The notes: a model not told the origin generated them from the sequence alone. 64,000 nucleotides of DNA from Diaporthe sp. PMI_573 (GCA_021399435.1 JAJTUP010000129.1:1-64000); one strand, 5' to 3'; numbered from the stretch's first letter, positions 42,323 through 52,920 are shown. A program made the numbers and translations.

Positions 42323-45300
42323 TTAGTGTGCCTGAGGCTTCTGGTCCATATCAAGCCTCCCCGTTGCAATGGCAAATTTGATCGTCGCCCGTACTGCCCG
42401 CATGTCTGGTGTCCATTTGTCACCGTCAGACGCCGCCTTTCCCCCCAGGAAGTATGATAGGTTTCCCATCTTTGCCTGTGAGCATCGCAACATGCCTTCC
42501 CGTTGCGCGGTCCATTTTGCACAGCGGAATAGGAAGTGTTCCACTGTCTCTGATGCTAGCCCGCATTCGCAAGTGTCCGATTCCACCGTTCCTATCTTGC
42601 ATAGAAAGCTGTTAAGTCTCACCATTCCGGTGCGGAGCTGTGATAGTACGTCTGCTTCCTTCCTCTTCAGCGGGTCATATAGAGTACGGGTATGCTTGCC
42701 TGGCAGTGCCGTATCTATCTGCTTCGAGCATTTCCCGACTCTTTCTGGTAGTGTTCTTGTTTGCCGCTGCTTGGTTATCGCTAGTCTTATCCTTGTGGAT
42801 CTTGCTAGATGTGGTGGCACATCTGGTCTGCATTCTCCTTCTGTGGCCTTCCGCGCTGCTGCTTTGGCTTTTGGTCCCAGCGCAAAATCCTCTTCTCCTG
42901 CTGGAACCCACAACATCCGGAGAGAGTGGCCCTCGTCTTCGAGACGCTTCATATGGTCGTATATTTGCCGTATGATCTGTTGGCCGGATTGTTGTCGTGG
43001 CCGCCGTATGGCTTCTAGTGCGGAGCGGCTGCTCGTCATGACAGTCACATCCCGCCAGCAGAGTCCAGACGGCATACATCTCAATACCATCTCTATAGCT
43101 CCCAACTCGGCGATGTATAGGTTCAGCTCCTCCGTCAACCCGAGAGTGATGGAGTAGCTGGCCACTACCTCGTCATCTTTGTTGATCGCCGTATCTCGTA
43201 CGACACCTCCCATGCCTACCATGCCCCTTCTCTGCGAGGAGCAGGTGGCAATAACTATGCCATCCACCCTCTTTGCTTCTTCCACCGCTCTCTCCCGGTC
43301 AGGGTCGCACGACACCGGGATACGGTTCCTCCATGGCGGTAACGCGTACTCCCGAATGATCTCCATTCGTTCAGTGGCTGTTTCCCCTTGTACTTGAGCA
43401 ATCCTCTGCATCGGCGATACGAATCGGCGACACACTTTCACTTTCAGTGTCGCCAACGGGTGTGTCCTGGGAAGGGTCCGGAGGTTGATCCAAAACCTTG
43501 TTGCCGCTTGCGCATGCCGTTCTTGCACCGGTTGGATGCTAGCTTCGGCCTCTGCCACCGCCGTTGCGACGGTCCGGAAAGCCCCCGTGATCGCCTGTGC
43601 TCCGACCATCTGTGCCTTGTCCAGCCAAGCAGCTTCTCTGATGCCACATGAGTGCGCCCACACGCTGGACGCATAGTCCATGGTGGGAGCTACTGTTGCT
43701 ACGAACAGTTGTCTCGCAGTCCGCGGTGACAGCATCTTCAGTCTTCTCAGACACATAGCAGCCGAGAGCCCCTTTGCGGCGGCTCTAGCTATGTGTTCCT
43801 TGTACCGCAGTTTCGCGTCCATGACCACTCCCAGGATCTTGGCGCTCGCCTTGGGCTTGACTACTTTTCCTTTGATCATGAACGCTTTGTCGCTGGTACG
43901 CGCGGCGTTTCGCGTGAAATGCACGATGGTCGTCTTGTCTCCGTTGAACGTCGCACCGCTCCGTCTTTCCCAGCCCAGTGCTTCGTCTATAATTGATTGG
44001 ATGCCGGCTCGATTCTCCTCCGCTGTTGGTCCCACCACCCAGGCTGAGTAGTCGTCCACGAATGCCATCGAACCACCTCTTGCGTTGATTCTTCTCTGCA
44101 CCAAATCTGCATTGAAGAACAGGAACAACACCGGCGACAGTGGTGATCCTTGCGGGAGACCTGCCTGTGGCAACTCCCGTAGCTGTGACTTGTACCCATT
44201 TACCACCACGGTGGCCATGCGTCCAGAGCAGAAGGCGTCAATCCATCTCAGCAGTCCACCAGGTATGCCTCTCGCCTTCAGCCTCTCCAGTAGTCGTTCT
44301 TTGAACACTCCGTTGTAAGCACCCTTGACGTCGAAACTGATCAGACTGAGCACCCTGCCGGCCCTCCATGCCTTGTAGATCTGCTCCTGCAGCAGTATCA
44401 GTGCTTGTTCGGCTGACCTTCGCTTCCTTGCCCCGAAGTGGTTTGCAGGCAGCAGTCCATAGCTTTCCACTACATAGGATACCCGCTCTGCAACGGCTGC
44501 CTCGAGTATCTTGCCCAGTGTTGACAGCAGGGATATCGGTCTCCATGCCTTGGCCACTGTGTAGTCTCCCTTGTCTGCTTTCTTTAGCGGGATGATCTTC
44601 GCACTCCTCCACTGGTGGGGTACCACACCGTCCCTGAGGGAAGTGTCGAAAAGGTGCAAGACACGGTATCTAACCACTGGCCAAAGCTGTTTCCACACCA
44701 TTGCTGGCAGACCATCCTCTCCAGGTGCTTTCCAAGGTTTCGCTGCTAGCACTTTTTCTTCAACTTCCTCCATGGTGAGGTCTGGCATGTGCACTTCCGT
44801 CCGTTGCGGTCGCTCGCCTTCATCGTCAATCTTAGCCGGCAACGGGGGGAAGAACGTGCTGAGCAGCTCCTCTGCCTGCTCCACCGTATCTTCCGTGGTG
44901 GAACCGTCTTCCCTCTTCAGAGGGGGCACCCTGTCGTCCATAACACCTGTTTCTGGTTTTAAGTACTTGGCCGCCTTCCATATGTTGACATCTTCTGCCA
45001 GGAAGTCGTCCCAGTGCAGTTTTTTCTGTTTCCGGATGGCATCATGGTACTCCTTGGATGCTTCCTTGGCCCGTCTTTCCAGGTCGGGCCTCACTTGGCC
45101 TGCTCGCCGTTGTGCCCTGGCCTGATTTCGCCAGAATGTGTACACCCGCCGAAGTCCTGTCAAATCCTTCGTCCACCAGCGCTTCGCGTACGGTACTGGT
45201 TGTGCTCGGGGTGTCAGATCGTGGATCGCCTCGAGGACGACCCTCATTAACTGGTCTGTCTGCTCCTGCACACCGACAGTCCAGGGGAGCTCTCGGAGAT

Positions 45301-46102
45301 TTTTCTTCACCCTGGTTCTGATTGTTGTCCATGGTGCGTTCTTGAACGACAGTCTTTCCGTGACAATCCGATCAGGCATCGCGAGATCGAACGTCGTTTG
45401 GATCGCCCGGTGGTCCGATCCGTGTTCTGTCGGGTGTATGGAGCACGTCACCATTTCGTCTGCCAGTTTTGCCGTCGCCAGCATCAGGTCGATTGTGCTT
45501 TCCTTGTCGGGGCCTTGCCATGTCTTTGTGCCTCTCGGGAGGAGGCTGCATAGGCCGTGCTCGTTCATGACGTCGATAATCGGTTCGGCCTCGCCTTGCC
45601 TTGCCAAGGCCACGTCGTCTCCTCCCCATAGCCGGTCGTGCTGATTAAAATCTCCGGCCAGAATGACGTCCACCGCCATCCCTGACCTGCTCCTGAGGTC
45701 GAGGATCACCTGGTGCAGGGTATGGCATGTATTTCGAAGAGCCTGGGGCTTGCGTCCCGGCACATACACTGACACAACCAACATTATTCGGTCCGGAAGT
45801 CGTATGGCTGCTGCTGTCAAGTCCGAGGACTGTATTGGTACTTGGTCGGCCCCCAAGTCCCTATTCACCCACAACATGCTCCGGATCGGCCATCTGCCAT
45901 CTCTCCAAATCGTAGGGACCATTTTAATCCATCTGGGATGCCCCATAGGGACTGTTAATAGTTTGCCGTCACTTTTCCATGCCTGTGGTTCTTGGACTGC
46001 CACAACTGCAAAATCCTGGAGTCGCGTATCGTTCATTAGGCTCTCGTGTACCGTGTCCTGTTTTCTTACATTCAGTTGGATGACCTGGAATATTCTACTC
46101 AT
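42323..46102 (-). CDS. LINE ORF2: endonuclease, reverse transcriptase, RNase H
   Basis: The ATG at 46102 (MSRIFQVIQLNVRKQD) starts a 1259-aa uninterrupted protein. I prefer it to the longer frame because it begins at the usual start of the apurinic-type endonuclease. Endonuclease motifs AVQEP, LAGDFNQHDRLW and GSDHRAIQ lie in the first 250 residues. The reverse transcriptase has WRPISLLSTLGKILE, SFDVKGAYNGV, GLPQGSPLSPVLF and the active-site box AFVDDYSAW. An RNase H-like region follows, then a Cys-rich C-terminus (CECGLASETVEHFLFRC). All catalytic motifs I can judge are present, so the protein could be functional even though this copy lacks most of ORF1. Confidence 0.92.
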   Translation of the reverse strand: MSRIFQVIQLNVRKQDTVHESLMNDTRLQDFAVVAVQEPQAWKSDGKLLTVPMGHPRWIKMVPTIWRDGRWPIRSMLWVNRDLGADQVPIQSSDLTAAAIRLPDRIMLVVSVYVPGRKPQALRNTCHTLHQVILDLRSRSGMAVDVILAGDFNQHDRLWGGDDVALARQGEAEPIIDVMNEHGLCSLLPRGTKTWQGPDKESTIDLMLATAKLADEMVTCSIHPTEHGSDHRAIQTTFDLAMPDRIVTERLSFKNAPWTTIRTRVKKNLRELPWTVGVQEQTDQLMRVVLEAIHDLTPRAQPVPYAKRWWTKDLTGLRRVYTFWRNQARAQRRAGQVRPDLERRAKEASKEYHDAIRKQKKLHWDDFLAEDVNIWKAAKYLKPETGVMDDRVPPLKREDGSTTEDTVEQAEELLSTFFPPLPAKIDDEGERPQRTEVHMPDLTMEEVEEKVLAAKPWKAPGEDGLPAMVWKQLWPVVRYRVLHLFDTSLRDGVVPHQWRSAKIIPLKKADKGDYTVAKAWRPISLLSTLGKILEAAVAERVSYVVESYGLLPANHFGARKRRSAEQALILLQEQIYKAWRAGRVLSLISFDVKGAYNGVFKERLLERLKARGIPGGLLRWIDAFCSGRMATVVVNGYKSQLRELPQAGLPQGSPLSPVLFLFFNADLVQRRINARGGSMAFVDDYSAWVVGPTAEENRAGIQSIIDEALGWERRSGATFNGDKTTIVHFTRNAARTSDKAFMIKGKVVKPKASAKILGVVMDAKLRYKEHIARAAAKGLSAAMCLRRLKMLSPRTARQLFVATVAPTMDYASSVWAHSCGIREAAWLDKAQMVGAQAITGAFRTVATAVAEAEASIQPVQERHAQAATRFWINLRTLPRTHPLATLKVKVCRRFVSPMQRIAQVQGETATERMEIIREYALPPWRNRIPVSCDPDRERAVEEAKRVDGIVIATCSSQRRGMVGMGGVVRDTAINKDDEVVASYSITLGLTEELNLYIAELGAIEMVLRCMPSGLCWRDVTVMTSSRSALEAIRRPRQQSGQQIIRQIYDHMKRLEDEGHSLRMLWVPAGEEDFALGPKAKAAARKATEGECRPDVPPHLARSTRIRLAITKQRQTRTLPERVGKCSKQIDTALPGKHTRTLYDPLKRKEADVLSQLRTGMVRLNSFLCKIGTVESDTCECGLASETVEHFLFRCAKWTAQREGMLRCSQAKMGNLSYFLGGKAASDGDKWTPDMRAVRATIKFAIATGRLDMDQKPQAH

Positions 46103-46283
46103 GCCGAGTAGGGTAGAGTTTCGGGCAGCTGCGACTGAACGACTCGTGCGGTCCACCACAGGGTACGCACTTGCGTACCTGCGTCTGGCACTCACTATGA
46201 TGGTGGTCTTCGGCAGCGCACCTCGCACATACCCGATTCTTGCTGCACGAGAAAGCCTTGTGGCCGAGCTCCTTTGTCAATTA
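46095..46283 (-). pseudogene. LINE ORF1 3' end with CCHC knuckles
   Basis: About 60 codons remain: LGHKAFSC, VCARCAAEDHHHSEC and CVPCGGPHESFSRSC are three zinc knuckles of a Gag-like nucleic-acid-binding protein. Its stop overlaps the ORF2 start as CATGAGTAG, where ORF1 reads CAT GAG TAG and ORF2 reads ATG AGT AGA. Such an overlap is compatible with termination-reinitiation for ORF2. The 5' portion is missing. Confidence 0.85.
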
Positions 46284-46539
46284 GGATAGAACAGGGCAAG
46301 TCAGGATTAAGGTATAGGAGTAGCATGGCCGCATTTATAAATTAGATGGTAAAAGTTGGCGCCTAGCTAGACTGGCTGTTGGTAGAAGGCTTAATGCAAT
46401 TACTATCACATAGTCTAGCAAGCTATAGGATACATGCCAACAACAGATACTAAATCTATATCTACGTGTAAAGCTTAATTTGGTAACATTCAGTAAGCAG
46501 GTATTGGGATAAGACAGCTTGTCAAGCTTGATGAAAAGT

Positions 46540-47260
46540 CTATTCCCATGGTGTGCTCTCAGACATATGCTTTCTCATATCCTGCAATGTAGGCAAGACT
46601 CTCTCCATGTCGGTCGCGCATTTCGTAACAATATCTTTAAAGAATGCTGCTAAACCTGCACATCTCTGAAAATCTTTCTCTAGCTGTGCTTGATAACTGC
46701 GAGATTGGCGGTTTCCTTCCTCGGCGATTTTTCTTTGTTCGTGTTCTGTTTCTGCTTTTCTTGTTGCTTCTTGAAGCTGTTGTAACAGGTTTGCGTTTTC
46801 TTCCCTTAGCTGATCGATAATGCTACTAAAGCTGGGCTCTGTGGACATCTAACAAAGTTAAGTAAAAGTTGAATAAAGGTTTGATCTTCTAACATACTGA
46901 TAGAATTTTGCCTCCTGTTGAAACCTGTACACAAGGCGGTACAGCTTCAAAGGATTTCCCAACTTCTCTACATAAAAGTCTATAGGTACCAGTAGAATGG
47001 TCGCTTAAGTTCTTTGTGAACATCTTAGAGTAGAGCTCCTCCTTGCCTTGGATAACCCTCCACGAGTAGAAGTCTGTCTCTCGAGGATTAAGGCGAACAT
47101 CTATAGGCTTTATTTTAATTCCCAATCTACTGTCTGGGCAGATTAGCTAGGCTTGTCTAAATAAGGGTGAATTATTCATACAAATATGCTGGGCCAGTTT
47201 CTCTCGACACTCATCCCTTCCTCGGCGGCGATCTATGTTACTCTGGCGCATGGGTGACAT
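46540..47260 (-). pseudogene. two-exon coiled-coil gene with one premature stop
   Basis: The ATG at 47260 (MSPMRQSNIDRRRGRDEC) reads 37 codons to a TAG at 47149-47147 and then continues in the same frame without loss of sense: NPRETDFYSWRVIQGKEELYSKMF, LSDHSTGTYRLLCREVG, VPPCVQVSTGGKILS. A spliceosomal intron (GTATGT at 46902 to TAG at 46849, branch TTAAC) joins in frame to a coiled coil (SIIDQLREENANLLQQLQE). I recognise this arrangement from fungal hypothetical proteins of unknown function. The single nonsense codon suggests recent loss; a true intron over the TAG cannot be excluded. Confidence 0.55.
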
Positions 47261-48399
47261 CCTTAAAATTGATTAGACAAAGGTGTATACATTCCTGATT
47301 GTAAATTACTCTCATGGAACCATACATAGTTCAGCCTCTTATATTGGTACTTCAGTAACCAGAATCCAGGACTTGGTGTCTGTCTGCCTGGAAGCCATGC
47401 ACCTGGCGGCCAGCCCACGATCCGGGCTGCCGGCATATGCCGATACAGGCGCGATGTCTGCGGGGCAAGTTTAGCCGAACCCAGCCACACTCAGTGAAGC
47501 TCACTTTAGACTCACCCCACCTCACCTTCAGCACAGGCAGATTCTGACCTCGTGACTATTCCGGATTCAGGGGCAGCTCAACGCAAGGGACGAATATACA
47601 GGTAGTAGGGTCTTACTGATACGACTGAGGGAGAGGTGTTTTTGGGTGTGTTTCTTTGTTTCCTCTTCGCAGCTGATTCGATGTGCGGGGCTAATGCTTT
47701 GGTGTTGGTTGACAGGCTTCTCTGTTCTGCTTTCATATTTAAAATCGGAAATATGTGTGAGCAGTACCAGGAAAGACTTCGTCGCACTGTATGAAAACGG
47801 CAATGATGTTGAGCTGGATGGCGAGGAACAAAAGATTCTAAGCTGCGGACGGCTGGAAATTGGATCTCCGAGAATATAGAGAGGAATTAGAAATGAAAAC
47901 CGCTTGAGTTGCCGGGGCGTCGCTACGACGTTCCGTCTTTTTACCTCAGGCACTCAGACCCACTGGGCGCGCTGACGCCTTCCCTAAAAGGTTAATGGCT
48001 CCCAGAGGGCCTGAGTGACACGATTTGGTGGGCCATCCCCCAACTTCGTAATGAGCTCACCAAACTCTGTGCAGCATCATACAATATAACAACAGCGTCC
48101 CTATATAATTCAACCAAGCCGAGACGTACAATGGAAACACCTACATCACCGCTTTCGTCCATCCGTTCTATAAGGAGGCCCATCGCCGAGAGAGGTGGCG
48201 GCGACTGCGACGATTGAGCTTTATATCCCATTCCACCACGTTTGCCAAGTCGCCGTAGCCTGAGCATAACAGCTCTTGAACGACCAACTTTCATCCGTGA
48301 CAACGCGCTGCCTCTTAGATGACGGATTCTCACGAAATGATGGAGATCTCCTTGTGCGGGGAGCTGCGATTTAATCTTGGTTGTGGCTGGATGTACTAC
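47261..48399. other. intergenic, nothing recognised
   Basis: A minus-strand frame extending from the next relic down to 47992 is of unclear status; the rest shows no supported gene. Confidence 0.35.
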
Positions 48400-48564
48400 G
48401 AACAATGATCCGAAAGAGACGTGGGAAGAGGCCGAGGATCTCGCTTCCTTCTGGCGGCTTTCTTCGATAAAGTGACTTCCGGGATCAATTGGATTGCAGC
48501 ATGAGCTTAGCAACCATTCCAACGCTGTCCTTCTCCTGCTGGGAGCTCTTGACATTTCATGCAT
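48400..48564 (-). pseudogene. pogo-like transposase relic
   Basis: The minus-strand segment PIDPGSHFIEESRQKEARSS corresponds to RALGSHFIEDNRVKEARSLE of the intact pogo transposase at 4333-5973. The frame continues to 47992 with sequence that may be a more divergent C-terminus, but only this short block is convincing. Confidence 0.5.
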
Positions 48565-49671
48565 AACTAGGACGCATGATCCCCTGCCTTACTAGATTGG
48601 CCGAGTCTTGTGCAGGACTCAGACTGGACTGGTCTTCCGGTACAAATTCAGGTGGGAGAGCATCTGAGAACCACAAGCCGGTGTCAAAGTCCGGGTCCGG
48701 GTTGTCAAACGCTGCTAATAACATCGCCTGACTGTTTCTTTTATTTTTGTTTTTGCAGGCTGCGATGAAATTCTTTAGCCAACCCCAACACCCACCCTTA
48801 ATTAAAACTTAAGGATGTAGTCAAGACCTTGAACTCAATTTCAAGGCTCCTCGTGGGAGAAGAGTGGCCTTGAACGGAGAAACGAGGTCGGAACGAGGAG
48901 TTCGCCCTTGGTTGGCGACTCGAATCTCATCGTGCAACCATGGTATGTGCATATGTACGTGCCGCCACTCGCGCGGACAACGTCCGGCCTCTAGGAGCCC
49001 GTATTAGGCCCTACGTGAAGTAAAGCTGCCCCTCAGCAAGGTTTCTTCTTTTCTGTGGAGATCTGCTTTGGCTGTGCTAGGCAAACCAGCAGGCGACCAA
49101 CCATTATCGAGCCCATTGACCACCCAATGTACAGACATGGGGCCAGGCGGGTCCAAACTGTTTATATTCCTCAACGACTTTACAGACTCGGATAATGAGG
49201 CTGCGGCTGAGCTCTGGGCATGGCTTCTAGATGTCGACCAGAAGATCAAGGGAATATAGTTCGCAGAGCCGCGATGGGTCAATTTCAGCTACTACATGAC
49301 CAGCTCGAAGATATTATTGTCGGGCTTGCTCTTCGATGGATTGTTACTAATAATTGGATTGCAATGCTTCCTTTGTTGCCTAGGGTGAATAAAATCCGAC
49401 TTCCTGAGTGCCTATGTGCAGCTTGGCGTGGATGAAGCGAGGATGTCGTGAATAATTCATCGCGCTTCTGGATTGGCTATGACAGCTGATCCCGGGCCGG
49501 AGAGCAGCGCAGAGGTGGCGCCTAATTGGGGGCCAAAACCCACCTTCTATTTTCCCATGCTCATATTTTATCATTTGTATTTCTCTTAATTTCTCCTTTT
49601 CCAACCATGAAGCTTCTAGTTGCCCCCGCGACATCCTTGCGCAAAACTACGGCCCGCATTTCCTTTCCGAG
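48565..49671. other. intergenic, nothing recognised
   Basis: No supported gene. The last few hundred bases are the presumed promoter of the importin-alpha-like gene. Confidence 0.35.
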
Positions 49672-51390
49672 ATGAGCGATCCGGGAGATAGATCAAGCGA
49701 GGAGGGAATCGGCAACTTGGAGCGTCTCCGGGAGGGGCTGCTTGATACCATTGACCAAGTTGAGGAGGCAGGCAATTTCGCGACTGGCGGGGCCATTGAA
49801 GAACATCCAAACCCTTGCATCTCGGTTCGCGAGGGCAAAGTCATGTCCCTACCACTCAGGGCAGAAGACGCGCGTGCCCTCGAGGCACTCTCTGACGTGA
49901 GTGATGATGCGGTTTCAGTTATTGACGCAAAGAACATCACGATCCAACAGTTAAGCGAGGATGTCTTTTCGGACCAGATCGATCTGCAGATCCAGGCTAC
50001 CAACCGGATCCGAAAGGTCTTGTGTAAGGAGCGCAACCCCCCTATCGAGGAGGTCATCAAGACCGGTGTCGTCAGCCGTTTCGTCAAGCTCCTCCGATCA
50101 CCTCACACCCCCCTGCAACTCGAGGCTGCATGGGCCCTCACCAACATCGCCTCGGGCAGCGCTGCGCAGACCCAGGTTGTTATTGAGGCCGGGGCCGTCC
50201 CAATCTTTGTCGAGCTCCTTGCCAGCCCAGAGCCCGATGTCCGCGAGCTAGCTGTTTCGGCCCTCGGAAACATTGCTGGTGACAGCCCACAATGCCGAGA
50301 GTATGTTTTGAGCTGTGGCGCTCTGAAGCCTCTGCTGGCTCTTCTTGGTGATAGCCGCAAGCTCAGCATGCTGCGCAACGCCACCTGGACCCTTAGCAAC
50401 TTCTGCCGCGGCAGGACTCCCCAGCCAGACTGGAACACAGTGTGTTTGAATCTGCCATCCTGGCACCGACTCCAGACCAAGGCTACAGCTAATACACTGC
50501 CACAGATTGCCCCTGCGCTTCCAGTGCTGTCGAAGCTGCTCTACTCTCTGGACGATGAGGTCCTGATCAATGCCTGCTGGGCTATCTCCTACCTGTCCGA
50601 CGGATCCAACGATAAGATTCAGGCTGTAATTGAAGCCGGTATCCCGCACCGTCTAGTCGAGCTGCTCATGCATGCCTCCACCTCGGTGCAGACTCCCGCG
50701 CTGCGCTCTGTCGGAAACATTGTCACCGGTGACGAAGTTCAAACCCAGACCATTATCAACTGCGGTGCCCTGCCCTGCCTGCTGTCCGTCCTAAGCTCCA
50801 ACAAGAACTCCATCCGGAAGGAAACGTGTTGGACCATCTCTAACATCACCGCCGGCAACTCTACCCAGATCCAGGCCGTTGTTGACGCGAACATCATCCC
50901 ACCTCTGATTCACCTGCTGTCAAACGGTGACCTTAAGACGCGCAAGGAGGCTTGCTACGCTATTACCAATACTATTAGTAGAGGTCTACTAAAGCCCGAC
51001 CAGATCTACTATCTTGTTGCTCAGGGTTGCATCAAGCCCCTATGCGACCTTCTTGGCTGCCCAGACAACGAGACCATCCAGATCGCTCTACACGGCCTCG
51101 AGAACATTCTTAAAGTTGGTAAGGCAGACAAGCAGGCTGCCGGTGACACACCTGACGCCTCAAACCGCTACGCCCTGTTCATTAGTGAGTGCGGCGGTAT
51201 CAAGAAGATTCAGAAGTGCCAGATCAACGCCAACGAGGAGATCTGTATAAAGGCCTACAACATCATCGAGAAGTACTTCTCTAATGAGGACAAAAAACGC
51301 GGACGATGGTATGGCACAGACACAAGGCCCCAATGGCACCTTCGGCTTTTGCGCTGGTGCCAACGGTGGTTGAGGCGCCGCGCCTTTTAA
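49672..51390 (+). CDS. importin-alpha-like ARM-repeat protein with replaced N-terminus
   Basis: ATG at 49672. The frame is open throughout, but a 66-nt intron at 50440-50505 (GTGTGT...CACAG) is evident because its removal restores the family sequence [13 protein letters not shown]. From about residue 92 the protein is a near-complete importin-alpha ARM array ([79 protein letters not shown]). The normal N-terminal importin-beta-binding domain with its RRRR-type cluster is absent. Instead residues 1 to about 77 ([33 protein letters not shown]) resemble the start of fungal 2OG-oxygenase-like proteins. At the 3' end an A-run shifts the frame, so the usual [12 protein letters not shown] tail is read out of frame. 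It is either a neofunctional paralog or a decaying duplicate. Confidence 0.82.
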   Translation: MSDPGDRSSEEGIGNLERLREGLLDTIDQVEEAGNFATGGAIEEHPNPCISVREGKVMSLPLRAEDARALEALSDVSDDAVSVIDAKNITIQQLSEDVFSDQIDLQIQATNRIRKVLCKERNPPIEEVIKTGVVSRFVKLLRSPHTPLQLEAAWALTNIASGSAAQTQVVIEAGAVPIFVELLASPEPDVRELAVSALGNIAGDSPQCREYVLSCGALKPLLALLGDSRKLSMLRNATWTLSNFCRGRTPQPDWNTVCLNLPSWHRLQTKATANTLPQIAPALPVLSKLLYSLDDEVLINACWAISYLSDGSNDKIQAVIEAGIPHRLVELLMHASTSVQTPALRSVGNIVTGDEVQTQTIINCGALPCLLSVLSSNKNSIRKETCWTISNITAGNSTQIQAVVDANIIPPLIHLLSNGDLKTRKEACYAITNTISRGLLKPDQIYYLVAQGCIKPLCDLLGCPDNETIQIALHGLENILKVGKADKQAAGDTPDASNRYALFISECGGIKKIQKCQINANEEICIKAYNIIEKYFSNEDKKRGRWYGTDTRPQWHLRLLRWCQRWLRRRAF

Positions 51391-51454
51391 CTTCTCCAAC
51401 GGCAACGAAAATGAGTCTATGGAGGACTTAATGTACCAGCCGGACACTTCAAGA

Positions 51455-51720
51455 GGCCAATATAGCACTCGCCAAACGCCGGAGGGCTAAAAGAAGTCGA
51501 GTCCAGCTCGGAGGAGCACTTAGTATTGAGGATTCCCAGGCAATAATCGAAGAAAAACAAAAGGGGAAGCGGCCAGCTGGTGAAATGGCTGGAGGTACTG
51601 AGGAGGCGGTTCGCGGCGGACCGTCTAAACGACAATGCAGCAACTGCAGCAAGACTGGGCATAATGTAAGGACTTGTAAGAAAGATGCAGAAGAGTCTAG
51701 TCACTCAGATTCGGAGTAAA
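51455..51720 (+). pseudogene. pogo-type transposase C-terminal fragment
   Basis: The frame reads ALAKRRRAKRSRVQLGGALS, a Lys/Glu-rich linker, and QCSNCSKTGHNVRTCKK (CCHC knuckle) with a Ser/Asp tail to a stop at 51718-51720, the standard C-terminus of fungal DDE_1 transposases. It starts right after the importin-alpha-like tail. GC-rich GCGGTCCGCGGCGGACCGC at about 51738-51756 is palindromic and may be the element's terminal repeat. Confidence 0.75.
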
Positions 51721-51897
51721 TAATAGCACATTTTCACGCGGTCCGCGGCGGACCGCCCAAATAGTTGGTCTGGATGGTGTAGATTGAGGTTGATCTCTCC
51801 CACCAAAAGTCAGCTACTTCAGACTGGCACTGCAGCCACGCCAACCCTTCTAAATTGACAAAATCAATTGAAAATAAGCAATTAAGAACAGTTGGCA

Positions 51898-52920
51898 CTA
51901 ATTGGTGCCAAATATAATCGACGAATAAGAAGCTCTTACCGCAGACTTCGCAGGACAATAAGTGAGTGCAAACGGACATACATTAAGGAAGGCCAAAGGT
52001 GAGGAGAACCTACGGTTTGCGGCTTCATGCTCCGCAGTGAGGAGGACAGGCACGACAGAGTAGGAGGCTCTGCAAGCTTGTGAAGTGAACTCGGCGTCAC
52101 ATTGTGGGCAGCGTGGTTTCGTCCCTTGAGCGGATTTCTCTCTTTGATGACGACGGAGGTTTTTGGACGCTGAGAATTCACGGCCTTTGCACCCGTGCTC
52201 CCAGCATATGAATCTGGGACGCCCTTGAATGGCTCTCACGTCGCTCTGACTAGGGCTCTTTTGCGCAAAACCAGTTAAATGATACGTAGGCACCGCTTTC
52301 AGAGCTACAATCCTATTATGTCCCTGCTCGTTTCGGCCACCTATGTCGTCTTTAAGTGGTGATAAGAATGGCTCTATTACCCGAGAGAGGTCGTCGTTTG
52401 TGACACACACGTTCCAATCAAGGAGAATGAGGAGGTTCGTCTCTGCTCGGTTTACGCTGACCGGGGAGAACCTAAACACATATCCCTGGCATGGAATGAT
52501 CGAGAAATCGGCCCATTCCTTGTTTGTGAACGTGATATCGTTCATCCATTTCGTCGCCACAACCAGTGAGGCCAAAATGATCCCATAGATAGAACTGTGA
52601 AGGTCATGTTCTATCGGGTGTATATAGGACGTAAGGCGGTTAAGATACACAAGTGTTGACATAAGTGTTCGCACTGTCGTATTTGAAGAGTTGAGAAGTT
52701 GCCCGATAAAATCCTCGAGGTAAGGCAGCTTTAGATCTTCTGCTGAGACGCCTTCGGAGCTGGTTTGTCGTGTGACCATTTTGATCGAGTTCTCCTGGGT
52801 AAGGCCATAAACCGCCGAGGCAGCATATGATACCATAGTCTGAGACACTGGTTGCGTGAAAAATTCATGTAGAGCTCTAGGACCAAGGCCTGCAATGCTC
52901 GGCGCTGATCGCGTTGACAT
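51898..52920 (-). CDS. Pho80/PCL-type cyclin fused to a degenerate C2H2 finger
   Basis: The ATG at 52920 (MSTRSAPSIAG) gives 340 aa. Residues about 45-160 form a cyclin box of the Pcl/Pho80 type: LPYLEDFIGQLL, TTVRTLMSTLVYLNRL, GIILASLVVATKWMND, NKEWADFS and NLLILLDWNVCVTNDDL. Such cyclins activate a Pho85-like kinase. After a linker comes CWEHGCKGREFSASKNLRRH, a C2H2 finger whose last zinc ligand (expected His) is Lys, then CPQC and the start of a second finger that breaks off into unrelated sequence. I infer a gene fusion or a read-through of two gene remnants. The upstream exon structure, if any, is unknown. Confidence 0.6.
   Translation of the reverse strand: MSTRSAPSIAGLGPRALHEFFTQPVSQTMVSYAASAVYGLTQENSIKMVTRQTSSEGVSAEDLKLPYLEDFIGQLLNSSNTTVRTLMSTLVYLNRLTSYIHPIEHDLHSSIYGIILASLVVATKWMNDITFTNKEWADFSIIPCQGYVFRFSPVSVNRAETNLLILLDWNVCVTNDDLSRVIEPFLSPLKDDIGGRNEQGHNRIVALKAVPTYHLTGFAQKSPSQSDVRAIQGRPRFICWEHGCKGREFSASKNLRRHQREKSAQGTKPRCPQCDAEFTSQACRASYSVVPVLLTAEHEAANRRFSSPLAFLNVCPFALTYCPAKSAVRASYSSIIFGTN

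Larger units (their letters stand above)
42066..46283 (-). mobile_element. Tad1-like LINE, 5'-truncated
   Basis: The element reads on the minus strand from about 46283 (inside ORF1) to a 3' end near 42066. It contains the last part of ORF1, a full ORF2 and about 250 bases of 3' UTR with a GC-rich CGCCCGGGGGG...CCCC...AGGGC block, ending in a short ATCC-type tail next to the hAT 5' region. 5' truncation with an intact 3' end is the usual result of target-primed reverse transcription. I could not find a clear target duplication. Confidence 0.85.

Noticed and set aside
42369..46289. Many long plus-strand open frames
   Set aside because: They are antisense shadows of the LINE ORF2, which has a full set of domains on the minus strand.
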